From a virus, in the IMG/VR virus record IMGVR_UViG_3300037069_001481, positions 1-22,495 of that record: DNA of 22,495 nucleotides. The stretch is one strand, 5' to 3'. Positions 13,821-20,151 of the stretch are shown piece after piece (positions within the stretch are counted from its first letter, which is position 1; the number at the start of each line of letters is the position of its first letter). Below the pieces are notes generated by a model that was not told the origin of the DNA, searched no databases, and was given only the letters and a program-made list of their open reading frames with translations. The translations under genes were made by a program, and so were the position numbers.

Positions 13821-14461
13821 ATTGGGATAGCGTTAATTATTTCTTGGCAGAGTGCTTCTGGAATTACAGACCTCTCGTATGGATTGCTTTTACCTTGTGT
13901 ACCTGTCTGACTTCCTCTTGGTGCGGATTCATGTTGACAATGCTTGTTTCCATTGTAGCATTGTGGTCGGGGAGACCATCCTGTGTTGTTAAATAGGGAA
14001 TAGATATTATTGCTCCAAAAGTCAGTAGGCTTTGCTCTGCTATCACCGTAACGACAATACCATACAGTAGTTCTTGGGATACCACGCATAAAAGGCATCT
14101 TTCTCATCATTCCTCTCGGGTTCTCAATAGTGAATACCATTTTAGGATTTATCTTTAAGAAGTGACGGACAAGAGTCAAAGCATTCTCATTTACCCTGTC
14201 ACACTTCTTTGCGTATTCAGATACAGCTTTAGTGCCGTCTCTATGATGTGATATAGCCGCAATAGTATATGTTGTACAGTCAGGGGATAAATGAATAAAA
14301 TCGGGAATGAATGGTATATGTTGTGCGGTCAGAAATTCAATATCAATCGCTAAATCTATTCCTTCGTACTCCGTCCAATCAACAGAAAACACACGATGCC
14401 CTTTTGCTTCCGCTACTTTACCAAATGATCTGCTACCTGCAAAAAGTTCAAGTACATTCAT
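13817..14461 (-). CDS. cytosine-C5 DNA methyltransferase-like protein
   Basis: A 214-residue protein with C5-methyltransferase motifs: LELFAGSRSFG (4-14, SAM motif I), LSPDCTTYT (58-66, motif IV with the candidate catalytic Cys62), IENPRGMMRKMPFM (112-125, motif VI), and a C-terminal ERSVIPEALCQEII segment (about 197-210) that resembles motif X. RYGDSRAKPTDFW (137-149) and APRGSQTGTQG (180-190) are typical of the compact phage branch. That branch usually has SPPC, here SPDC. With a very small target-recognition region it may need a partner or have low specificity. Likely use: protecting phage DNA from restriction. It ends the leftward block of three ATGA-coupled genes. Confidence 0.75.
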   Translation of the reverse strand: MNVLELFAGSRSFGKVAEAKGHRVFSVDWTEYEGIDLAIDIEFLTAQHIPFIPDFIHLSPDCTTYTIAAISHHRDGTKAVSEYAKKCDRVNENALTLVRHFLKINPKMVFTIENPRGMMRKMPFMRGIPRTTVWYCRYGDSRAKPTDFWSNNIYSLFNNTGWSPRPQCYNGNKHCQHESAPRGSQTGTQGKSNPYERSVIPEALCQEIINAIPI

Positions 14462-14553
14462 AAATACGTATTTTCATTTCTCTCTACCCAACATAAATAT
14501 AAAGCAGCAAAAGGAAGAGAGGCGTAGACAAGTATAAGGCGTAGTGTTTTCAT
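14458..14553 (-). CDS. 31-residue single-pass membrane peptide
   Basis: A very short gene with ATG at 14553 and TGA at 14460-14458. The product is a basic MKTLR start, a hydrophobic stretch LILVYASLPFAALYLCWV (6-23), then a polar tail ERNENTYL. It should span the inner membrane once or lie in it. Both ends are coupled by ATGA: its start overlaps the stop of the gene at 14550, and its stop overlaps the ATG of the methyltransferase. This exact chaining is the main support for coding. Function unknown. Confidence 0.5.
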   Translation of the reverse strand: MKTLRLILVYASLPFAALYLCWVERNENTYL

Positions 14554-14702
14554 TTATCATTAGTTTGGGATGCGATAATTTTAAGTAGCCTTGCTTCAAG
14601 TTGTAAGAAATAAATAATCTGGTATTCATTCTTTGCTTTTCCCCTCATTTCAGAAAGGCACGATGCAATTAACATTAATTCTCCCTTTTGTTCTGTACTC
14701 AT
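14550..14702 (-). CDS. 50-residue helical protein
   Basis: A short gene with ATG at 14702 and TGA at 14552-14550. The product begins MSTEQKGELMLIASCLSEMR, continues into a long helix NEYQIIYFLQLEARLLKII (about 25-44), and ends SQTNDK. No family recognised. Its stop overlaps the start of the membrane peptide gene (ATGA). The open frame, usual codon choice and coupling make it a likely real gene of the leftward block. Confidence 0.5.
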   Translation of the reverse strand: MSTEQKGELMLIASCLSEMRGKAKNEYQIIYFLQLEARLLKIIASQTNDK

Positions 14703-14739
14703 AAAATAATATTTTTAATTTCTTGCTCTTGTATAGGGG

Positions 14740-14967
14740 TCATAGCTTTTCTATTTCTGATTTTACTTCGTCATAATATTTTTGATAATGGAGGGAAATA
14801 TCATCTGGCATACTGTTAATTAATCCGATAATTTCATTACAACAGTTTATAGCGCACCATTTAGCTAACGGCTTATCTATCCACGCTGCATTATCAATTC
14901 TCATTGCTTCGTCAGGCACTTTTATAAACCTACGAAATAAGTATTCGGCTTTTTCTTTTGCTGTCAT
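14740..14967 (-). CDS. conserved small phage protein
   Basis: A 75-residue helical protein: MTAKEKAEYLFRRFI (1-15), then AKWCAINCCNEIIGLI (35-50), then YYDEVKSEIEKL (64-75). I recognise the pattern from Bacteroidetes phage hypotheticals, where a helix with CA..AVDEI is followed by YW.EVK.EIE; function unknown. The cysteines (C38, C42, C43) are probably buried. The start at 14967 follows an ACTAAACACCA leader. It lies between YopX and the ATGA-coupled trio in the leftward block. Confidence 0.6.
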   Translation of the reverse strand: MTAKEKAEYLFRRFIKVPDEAMRIDNAAWIDKPLAKWCAINCCNEIIGLINSMPDDISLHYQKYYDEVKSEIEKL

Positions 14968-14998
14968 TGGTGTTTAGTTTATTTGTATTTATTATTGG

Positions 14999-15445
14999 TT
15001 AAGGTAGTAGGTTAGGGGATTCGTAAATGTTTCCGACTTTACTTATGGCATTAGATAGGATATACGGTTGTCCGTTACTTTTCATACAGAACTTACCTAT
15101 TCTAAAATTGTTATCGGACTTGACGCAAAAAAGCCCCCACATTGAATAATCATTATTCCAACGGACTTCATAAATATCGTTCATATCTCCAAGTCCTGAG
15201 TTTGCTTTTTTAGCAATAACTAAATCTGATTCGTATATCTCAGATTGATCTTTATAAAGTCTGCCTGTAAATTGCATAAGTGTAAAGTCGCTTTTATAAG
15301 ATATAAAATCCCTTAGAGGCAAAGATTCATCAGTTTTAGTAAACTCCATATCTGCATCCTCGCCCGTTATAAACCAATCAAGTGACATCCCAATACTCAT
15401 TAATTTCTCTTTTTTGTCCCAAGCTCTAAACTTATACTCTCTCAT
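14999..15445 (-). CDS. YopX-family protein
   Basis: A 148-residue protein of the YopX family, named after a gene of phage SPbeta and widespread in phages of Firmicutes and Bacteroidetes. Diagnostic parts are the N-terminal YKFRAWD (4-10), the central LMQFTGRLYKDQSEIYESDL (56-75), WNNDYSMWGL near 96-105, and the closing VGNIYESPNLL (137-147). YopX proteins are small beta-rich proteins of unknown function. It is the second gene of the leftward block, 37 bases after the basic protein at 15483. Start ATG at 15445. Confidence 0.85.
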   Translation of the reverse strand: MREYKFRAWDKKEKLMSIGMSLDWFITGEDADMEFTKTDESLPLRDFISYKSDFTLMQFTGRLYKDQSEIYESDLVIAKKANSGLGDMNDIYEVRWNNDYSMWGLFCVKSDNNFRIGKFCMKSNGQPYILSNAISKVGNIYESPNLLP

Positions 15446-15482
15446 AATTATTCAATTTAATAGTGATAGGTGTTATTATTTT

Positions 15483-15965
15483 TTAAAAGTCAAATTCTTT
15501 ACTTTTTTCAACCGCTGTAATTTTAAGTTTAGTTTTTTGCTGCGGAGTTAAACTCATATCCTTTTCAATTTCCCTAACCATTGGCTCAAACTGAGATACC
15601 TGAGTTGCGGAATTTATTTCGTTAATGTAGGCATCGTATTGAGAAACCCTCTTTACAACATCCTCTTTCAACTTTTCAAATGATAGCGGTTCGTCTGAGG
15701 CGATTACAGGCGATTTAACGGCATTTAACCCGTTAGGCGCAGAAATATCCGCTTCTGTCAATAAAATAGGTTTATGGGCAACTTCTGAAGGGATTTCTGC
15801 TATCTGCCGACTGTTTATGAAGTCATACAACGCCGATTTCAACTTTTCTTCATTTCCGAATGCCCATATTTTCTTTTTTTCAACATAAAGCGTAATTGTT
15901 TGCTTTGGATTATCGGTCGGTTTTCTTCCCGCACCTTTTCTTAATCCACCTCTTTTGTTTTCCAT
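15483..15965 (-). CDS. basic DNA-binding-type protein, first gene of leftward block
   Basis: A 160-residue protein. Its N-terminus RGGLRKGAGRKPTDNPKQ (5-22) is the Gly/Arg/Lys start that precedes small ribbon-helix-helix or AT-hook-like DNA-binding domains in phage proteins. TITLYVEKKKIWAFG (23-37) and a helix LKSALYDFINSR (42-53) could form such a fold. The rest is helical and charged (SLTPQQKTKLKITAVEKSKE at the end). A perfect Bacteroidetes promoter ends four bases before its ATG, so the mRNA may be leaderless. As first gene of the block it might regulate it; that is an inference. Confidence 0.6.
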   Translation of the reverse strand: MENKRGGLRKGAGRKPTDNPKQTITLYVEKKKIWAFGNEEKLKSALYDFINSRQIAEIPSEVAHKPILLTEADISAPNGLNAVKSPVIASDEPLSFEKLKEDVVKRVSQYDAYINEINSATQVSQFEPMVREIEKDMSLTPQQKTKLKITAVEKSKEFDF

Positions 15966-15969
15966 TTCT

Positions 15970-16001
15970 CAAAGATATGAAATAGCAGTGATTAAATCAA
16001 A
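15970..16001 (-). promoter_or_regulatory. strong leftward Bacteroidetes promoter
   Basis: On the minus strand TTTG (16001-15998), a 20-base spacer and TATCTTTG (15977-15970) match the -33/-7 consensus at every defined base. Only four bases (AGAA) separate the box from the ATG at 15965, so transcription should start at or next to the start codon and give a leaderless or nearly leaderless mRNA. Confidence 0.7.
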
Positions 16002-16669
16002 TACTTTTTCTATAGTAATTCATTTAACCTGTACTTTCCACCAAATAATAACGTTACTTTTTATATCATCACTACCAAATTCCCCATCCCACACATACCC
16101 CTATAACTAATATAACCCACCCCTAAATCTCAATTAAAATGACAGTATTGTGTAGTTATATAAGGCAGAAGTATTAAAAGTTAAATATCCCCCTTAAAAT
16201 CAGTTTCGTAACGTATAGGCATATATAAGAACAGTTTAACCCACTTTACTTCAGATCCAAATCCGAAAGTCAAAAGTTAAACCCTAGGCATCAATATCAG
16301 CCCATTTCCACAGCGCAAGCCCTGCCCCCTTAATGTAGCGTACAACACACAAAGACACAGATACGCATCTGTTTACCTGATTACAATAGCAATGAGAAGC
16401 CAAATAAGCCCCAAATTCCCCTTTACCCTATGTTAGAGATAGAATGTATAGCCCCACAATAAATAAAGCCCTAAAACAGCCGTTAAAATAAATTCAATCA
16501 CTTAACCAATTCCCTAAAGACCAAATGAGTAAAAATAAATCAGCATGGGCAGCAATCCCGAAAAGTTTAAGTGGGCGTACTCGGTTTTATTTATTGACTT
16601 ACCCTTTGCAAGTGTACCCTTTCAGAGAGGTGGGGAGGTCTAAGGGAGGGTGGATACAGATAATTCCAT
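16002..16669. other. long gene-free region
   Basis: No convincing gene is visible in either strand up to the homing endonuclease. Frames are broken by frequent stops; the longest short frames in 16002-16524 are about 10-15 codons. The plus strand is rich in A and C with few G and repeated CCC or CCCC runs, unlike neighbouring coding strands. One clear hairpin is ACAGAT (16357-16362) / ATCTGT (16367-16372). A frame does run from 16525 into the endonuclease gene, and a 33-codon frame lies at 16545-16646, but neither looks like a known protein. It may hold regulatory sites, an RNA, or the remains of an exchanged segment. Confidence 0.5.
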
Positions 16670-16677
16670 TACCTTTG
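16670..16677 (+). promoter_or_regulatory. -7 promoter box before the homing endonuclease
   Basis: TACCTTTG fits TAnnTTTG fully and lies 21 bases before the ATG at 16699. No TTTG is found at the right distance for a -33 box (AGGG or GAGG there), so this is weaker than the other promoters. It supports 16699 rather than 16525 as the true start. Confidence 0.35.
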
Positions 16678-16698
16678 ATTTTACAAAAATTTAAAAAT

Positions 16699-17787
16699 AT
16701 GTCATACAGAAAATGGTTTGAAATTCCGGGGTTCTCAAAATACCAAATAAGTAACTTGTTTGAAGTTAGAAATAAGGAACTTAACCTAATTAAGAAATTC
16801 TACGTTGATAGAGGATACCCAAAGAGTAACTTGGTAGATGATTCGGGAAACAGAAAGAAGCCTTATTTGCATAGGCTTGTAGCAATGGTATTTGTACCTA
16901 ACCCTGACAATAAACCAGAGGTACATCACATTGATGAAGATACTTTGAATTTCCACCCTTCAAATTTGCAGTGGGTAACAAACAAAGAACATAAGGAAAT
17001 ATCAAGATTAAATGAGCAGGTTTCTCACAAAATAAAAAGAAAAGAAGTTGTATTTATACGAGATAATTACTCAGTAGAAAAGGAGTTGCAATTAGCTATG
17101 ATGTTTAAAGTGAAACCTACTACAATTAGGAGTATCGCAACCGGTAGGAGCAGATCAGATATAAAAGAAGGTAAAATACACCCGCTGAATGACGGATTGA
17201 AAAAGGTAATTAATATTTTGACAGGGGAGCGGTTTAATTCCGCAGAAGAAGTTAGCAAATCGCTTGGGTTATCTCTAAAAAATATTCGCAGACAGTTAAG
17301 CGGGGAAAGGTATTGCAGCATACCGTTTAGATATATCGGTGCAGAAGATAAAGTAAAATTTAGACCTAAAGTTCCTATAGGGATATTTGATATGGAGTGG
17401 AATTTAATAAAAGTATTCGACTACCCTGACGATTTGGCCAGATTTCTTAAAACCGAAAATTGCTCGGGGGTTTATGATTTTATAAAGGGGAGGTCATCTA
17501 TGCACAAGGGCTTCAAGTTTAAATTTGTTGGTGCTGATGGTGCTTTTTTAGAGCCGATACCATTTATTTCAAAAAAGCCGCCGCTGAAGCCTAAAAAGTT
17601 AAGAGGATTACCTACCCCAAAAAAGGCTGTAAATCAGTATGATTTAAATAACAACCTAATAAAAATGTATGACTCTATGGGAGATGCAGCCAGAAGTGTT
17701 AATTACAAGACTACTGATTTTAGGAAAGCCGTAATTCGCAGTCCCCGAAATTTTCTTAGGGGCTTTATATGGAAGATACAGGACTAA
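16699..17787 (+). CDS. free-standing HNH homing endonuclease with NUMOD repeats
   Basis: A 362-residue mobile endonuclease. In order: a NUMOD4 start (RKWFEIPGFSKYQISNLFEV, 4-23), an HNH domain (LHRLVAMVFVPN 57-68, HHID 76-79, PSNLQWV 87-93, giving H58, H76, H77, N89), an HTH-like segment (about 117-155), and three NUMOD1-like units (about 168-213, 226-277, 311-360), each opening with a short strand followed by a helix. Such enzymes cut an intronless or vacant allele so that their own gene is copied in. The frame is open back to 16525, but those 58 residues show no domain, whereas NUMOD4 begins exactly at the internal ATG; I use 16699. It sits alone between two blocks, with a terminator after it. 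Confidence 0.8.
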   Translation: MSYRKWFEIPGFSKYQISNLFEVRNKELNLIKKFYVDRGYPKSNLVDDSGNRKKPYLHRLVAMVFVPNPDNKPEVHHIDEDTLNFHPSNLQWVTNKEHKEISRLNEQVSHKIKRKEVVFIRDNYSVEKELQLAMMFKVKPTTIRSIATGRSRSDIKEGKIHPLNDGLKKVINILTGERFNSAEEVSKSLGLSLKNIRRQLSGERYCSIPFRYIGAEDKVKFRPKVPIGIFDMEWNLIKVFDYPDDLARFLKTENCSGVYDFIKGRSSMHKGFKFKFVGADGAFLEPIPFISKKPPLKPKKLRGLPTPKKAVNQYDLNNNLIKMYDSMGDAARSVNYKTTDFRKAVIRSPRNFLRGFIWKIQD

Positions 17788-17845
17788 TCTTTACATTTGG
17801 TGTAGAGCAGTCTTTTTTCATAAGCAGTTTTTTTAGTTATTGGTT

Positions 17846-17880
17846 AATGCCCCGTTTTTATAGCGGGGTATTTTTATTTT
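17846..17880 (+). terminator. intrinsic terminator
   Basis: AATGCCCCG (17846-17854) pairs with CGGGGTATT (17864-17872) with one G-U pair, leaving a nine-base loop, followed by a T-rich tail (TTTATTTT, to 17880). It lies about 60 bases after the homing endonuclease and isolates it from the next operon. Confidence 0.75.
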
Positions 17881-17924
17881 ATAGCCTTTGTGGTATTGAG
17901 TTTCAGCGGTTTCTTGAAAATATA

Positions 17925-17957
17925 TTTGGCGAAGTGAAGTATATATATGTATATTTG
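17925..17957 (+). promoter_or_regulatory. rightward promoter of the recombination block
   Basis: TTTG (17925-17928), a 21-base spacer and TATATTTG (17950-17957) fit the Bacteroidetes consensus. The -33 TTTG is itself the end of another TATATTTG (17921-17928). The ATG at 17962 comes four bases after the -7 box, so the transcript should be nearly leaderless. Confidence 0.65.
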
Positions 17958-17961
17958 ACGT

Positions 17962-18132
17962 ATGAAAAAACAAATTACAACCCACACTCCAAACACAATT
18001 AAGAAACTTGTAGAGTTGCCAACGGAGACAGCCGAAGGACTGCAAGACTTAGCTAAGAAAAAAGGTACTACCACCAAACCTTATATGGAACAAGTACTTA
18101 TTGCTCACGAACAAAAAAATAATAAAAAGTAA
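17962..18132 (+). CDS. ribbon-helix-helix-like small regulator
   Basis: A 56-residue basic protein: ATG at 17962, TAA at 18130-18132. KKLVELPTETAEGLQDLAKK (14-33) then PYMEQVLIAHEQ (40-51) gives a strand, a helix, a short turn and a second helix, the order of CopG/Arc ribbon-helix-helix proteins, which bind DNA as dimers. It is the first gene of the rightward recombination block and has its promoter directly at the start codon, so it may regulate that promoter. The next gene starts 3 bases after its stop. Assigned from the pattern only. Confidence 0.6.
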   Translation: MKKQITTHTPNTIKKLVELPTETAEGLQDLAKKKGTTTKPYMEQVLIAHEQKNNKK

Positions 18133-18135
18133 ATC

Positions 18136-18660
18136 ATGTATTACAAAGTAACCAACAACAAAAGCCAAGTTTATAAAGACTTGTTTGCGATGCGTACCAA
18201 AGAGTACAAAATGCAAGAAGATAATTATAACGCAGTCGTTAAGAAATCAGGTTCTACATTCACTACATTTTTAGGGGGTAGTGGGCAACAAAACTTCCGA
18301 AGAGTAAGGCAGTATTGCGGGTTCTTGTTTGAGCAACCCGAAAAGTTAGACATGACTGCGTGGAAGAAAGATAAAGTACACCCTGAAATATTTATCCCAA
18401 ACAGAAGAACTAAATCCGGCAGAGAAATGAATGAGTTTCTATTGAACGGTCTAAAAGGAAATTTGTACACTAATGTTTTTGACATACTCAGCATAACAGA
18501 ACACTTCAGGAAATTCACTTTACCATACGTTGAAATATTCGGTAAGCAAATTTTAGTGTTTCTCGGTAACGATGTAGAACCAAAAGACAAAAACCTAATT
18601 GAGATAACCAAGAAAGAGTTTGAAGCAATTATTGAAAAAGAAAATAATAAAACCAAGTAG
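18136..18660 (+). CDS. conserved Bacteroidetes-phage protein, function unknown
   Basis: A 174-residue protein with a pattern I recall from many phage hypotheticals: MYYKVTNNKSQVYKDLFAMR (1-20), FLGGSGQQNFRRVRQYCGFLF (about 45-65), IFIPNRRTKSGREMNEFL (about 85-102), and a closing EITKKEFEAII (158-168). The FLG.SG..NFRR and PNRRT.GREM blocks are the hallmark. No function is known to me; the basic character would fit nucleic-acid binding. It follows the ribbon-helix-helix gene by 3 bases, so the two are probably co-translated. Confidence 0.65.
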   Translation: MYYKVTNNKSQVYKDLFAMRTKEYKMQEDNYNAVVKKSGSTFTTFLGGSGQQNFRRVRQYCGFLFEQPEKLDMTAWKKDKVHPEIFIPNRRTKSGREMNEFLLNGLKGNLYTNVFDILSITEHFRKFTLPYVEIFGKQILVFLGNDVEPKDKNLIEITKKEFEAIIEKENNKTK

Positions 18661-18698
18661 CACATCTCTCCTATACACTAAACATTTAAAAAATAATT

Positions 18699-18884
18699 AT
18701 GAAGCAGGGGATATTTTTTTGGGATAAAAACGGGGAGCATTCATTTGTTGACTTTCTGGGAATGTTAATAGAAAATGGTGACAGCATACATCAAATTATT
18801 CCGTGCGCTTATAATTATCCATCATTAGTATCAGGAGGTGATGCGCCACTTACAAAAGCTGTAATTATCGTAAATAAAAAATAA
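18699..18884 (+). CDS. small hypothetical protein
   Basis: A 61-residue protein with no recognised family. It has an aromatic N-terminus (GIFFWDKNGEHSFVDFLGML, 4-23) and a beta-like C-terminus (TKAVIIVNKK). The ATG is preceded by a long A-rich leader with an ACACTAAACA motif (18675-18684), as at several other genes. It is part of the rightward recombination block, between the conserved protein at 18136 and the gene at 18899. Confidence 0.5.
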   Translation: MKQGIFFWDKNGEHSFVDFLGMLIENGDSIHQIIPCAYNYPSLVSGGDAPLTKAVIIVNKK

Positions 18885-18898
18885 AACTCTAATTACCA

Positions 18899-19213
18899 AT
18901 GGAAGATAATATAGCAACGAACAATATGCTTATTGCAAAGTTCATGGGGATAAAAGTAGAACCTATGACATGGAAGGGGAGGCACACGATGCTTGCTATA
19001 TGTGATGATGACGGTAGCGTATCCCTTAGTGATTGTGATTTCTACTACCCAGATTCAATGTGGGGAGATTTAATACCTGTTGTATCTAAAATTAATAATA
19101 CAACAGTTAGGGATTTTTATAGAAAAGAAAAAGTAATGAATACACTATTGTCATTAGATATAAAAAAGATTTGGCAATCAGTAGTTGATTTTATCCAATG
19201 GTATAACTCATAA
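18899..19213 (+). CDS. small hypothetical protein
   Basis: A 104-residue acidic protein of unknown function. Segments WKGRHTMLAICDDDG (about 25-39) and DCDFYYPDSMWGDLIPVVSKI (about 45-65) are rich in Asp and aromatic residues, the style of phage accessory proteins. The C-terminal helix (KKIWQSVVDFIQWYN) could bind a partner. It starts within ACCAATG, a start context shared with the next three genes. Gap to the DUF551 gene is 11 bases. Confidence 0.5.
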   Translation: MEDNIATNNMLIAKFMGIKVEPMTWKGRHTMLAICDDDGSVSLSDCDFYYPDSMWGDLIPVVSKINNTTVRDFYRKEKVMNTLLSLDIKKIWQSVVDFIQWYNS

Positions 19214-19224
19214 AACACAAACCA

Positions 19225-19554
19225 ATGAACAAAAGCAATAACATACAAGAGACAGCAGAAGAAATACTTTTAAAGTACGATTACATTGCTCCTGATGGCT
19301 TTGTAGATTCTAAAGAAATCCACAAAGCAATGGAAGAATACGCTGCACAAACATCTAATTGGATAAGTGTAGATACGCTACCTGATGAACACGTAAAAGT
19401 CCAAGTTCATTTAGAGGGAGGTACAGTATTGCAGGGAATAATTGATAGCAATAATGTTTGGGCTGTTTATTACCACGATGGTTGTCACGGCGAAGACCCT
19501 GAAAGAAGAATTACCCATTGGCAACCACTCCCCGCCACACCCAACACACTTTAA
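19225..19554 (+). CDS. DUF551-domain phage protein
   Basis: A 109-residue protein. The N-terminal half is a helix pair (ETAEEILLKYDY, 9-20, and SKEIHKAMEEYAAQ, 29-42). The C-terminal half is DUF551: NWISVDTLP (45-53), a beta-rich centre, and THWQPLPATP (97-106). DUF551 function is unknown. A longer relative with the same order lies in the leftward block at 988-1479. ATG follows the ACACAAACCA leader (19215-19224) directly. Confidence 0.7.
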   Translation: MNKSNNIQETAEEILLKYDYIAPDGFVDSKEIHKAMEEYAAQTSNWISVDTLPDEHVKVQVHLEGGTVLQGIIDSNNVWAVYYHDGCHGEDPERRITHWQPLPATPNTL

Positions 19555-19584
19555 TAAATAAAAAACACATAAACAGTATAACCA

Positions 19585-19770
19585 ATGACACAAGTAACAT
19601 TCATTAATGATTGCGCCGTAGATGGCTGCTACAAGAAAAATATAGGTAAAGGAAGACAGATGTGTAAAGATCATCAAGCACAATATGAAAGTGGTATGGT
19701 ACTTAAAGCATTTTACGGGAAACTAGTTCAAAAAAAGAACCATCTAAATCCATTGAAAACAAAAAAATAA
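19585..19770 (+). CDS. small zinc-binding phage protein
   Basis: A 61-residue basic protein. C10, C15, C27 and H30 (in CAVDGCYKKNIGKGRQMCKDHQ, written here as residues 10-31) form a compact CCCH zinc site of a kind I have seen in phage HNH-like and hypothetical proteins, here without any nuclease residues. It is probably a small nucleic-acid or protein binder. The ATG lies in an ACCAATG context. It sits between the DUF551 gene and the gene at 19792 in one co-oriented run. Confidence 0.55.
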   Translation: MTQVTFINDCAVDGCYKKNIGKGRQMCKDHQAQYESGMVLKAFYGKLVQKKNHLNPLKTKK

Positions 19771-19791
19771 CACATAAAAAATCTATAACCA

Positions 19792-20151
19792 ATGGAATTT
19801 AAGACAGTAAAATTTACCCAAGAGTTATCAATAAACGGTCTATCATGTTGGCCTTCTTTAGAAATGGATATGCAACCGGACGAAGATCCACAGGAAGCGT
19901 TCACAAAGATAATAGCGGAAATCCAAAAGCTAAACACAACTCTACTAAAAACACCCGCCGTAGAGCCTGAGCCTATTATACAGGTAGAGAAGAAAAACCC
20001 ATCACAACTTGAAAAACTAATTGAGGCAATAAGAGGGTCATCAGACCTAAAGGTACTTGACTCATTCAAGATTCTTATAAAGGGGAAGCCAGAAGCAGAA
20101 GCGGCATATTCAGAAACAGAAAAAAAACTAATAAACGATGCAACAAGATAA
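19792..20151 (+). CDS. hypothetical protein before the nuclease genes
   Basis: A 119-residue protein of unknown function. An N-terminal beta part (FKTVKFTQELSINGLSC, 3-19) is followed by a helix DPQEAFTKIIAEIQKLNTTLL (about 32-52), a proline/glutamate-rich linker and a C-terminal helical part. Proteins with this position and shape often precede the exonuclease in phage recombination modules, which may point to a partner role; that is context only. Its 3' end overlaps the nuclease start by 14 bases. Start ATG in ACCAATG. Confidence 0.5.
   Translation: MEFKTVKFTQELSINGLSCWPSLEMDMQPDEDPQEAFTKIIAEIQKLNTTLLKTPAVEPEPIIQVEKKNPSQLEKLIEAIRGSSDLKVLDSFKILIKGKPEAEAAYSETEKKLINDATR

Noticed and set aside
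16357-16372. Hairpin ACAGAT/ATCTGT as a terminator
   Set aside because: The stem has only six pairs and there is no U-run after it on either strand, so it does not qualify as an intrinsic terminator.
17769-18002. 77-codon frame between the homing endonuclease and the ribbon-helix-helix gene
   Set aside because: It runs through the terminator hairpin at 17846-17880 and overlaps the start of the gene at 17962 in another frame; its composition (very rich in Phe, Tyr, Ser) is that of translated non-coding A/T DNA.
18225-18665. 146-codon minus-strand frame opposite the conserved gene at 18136
   Set aside because: It is fully antisense to a gene with recognisable conserved blocks, and its product is rich in Ser, Phe, Leu and Cys as expected for a shadow frame.
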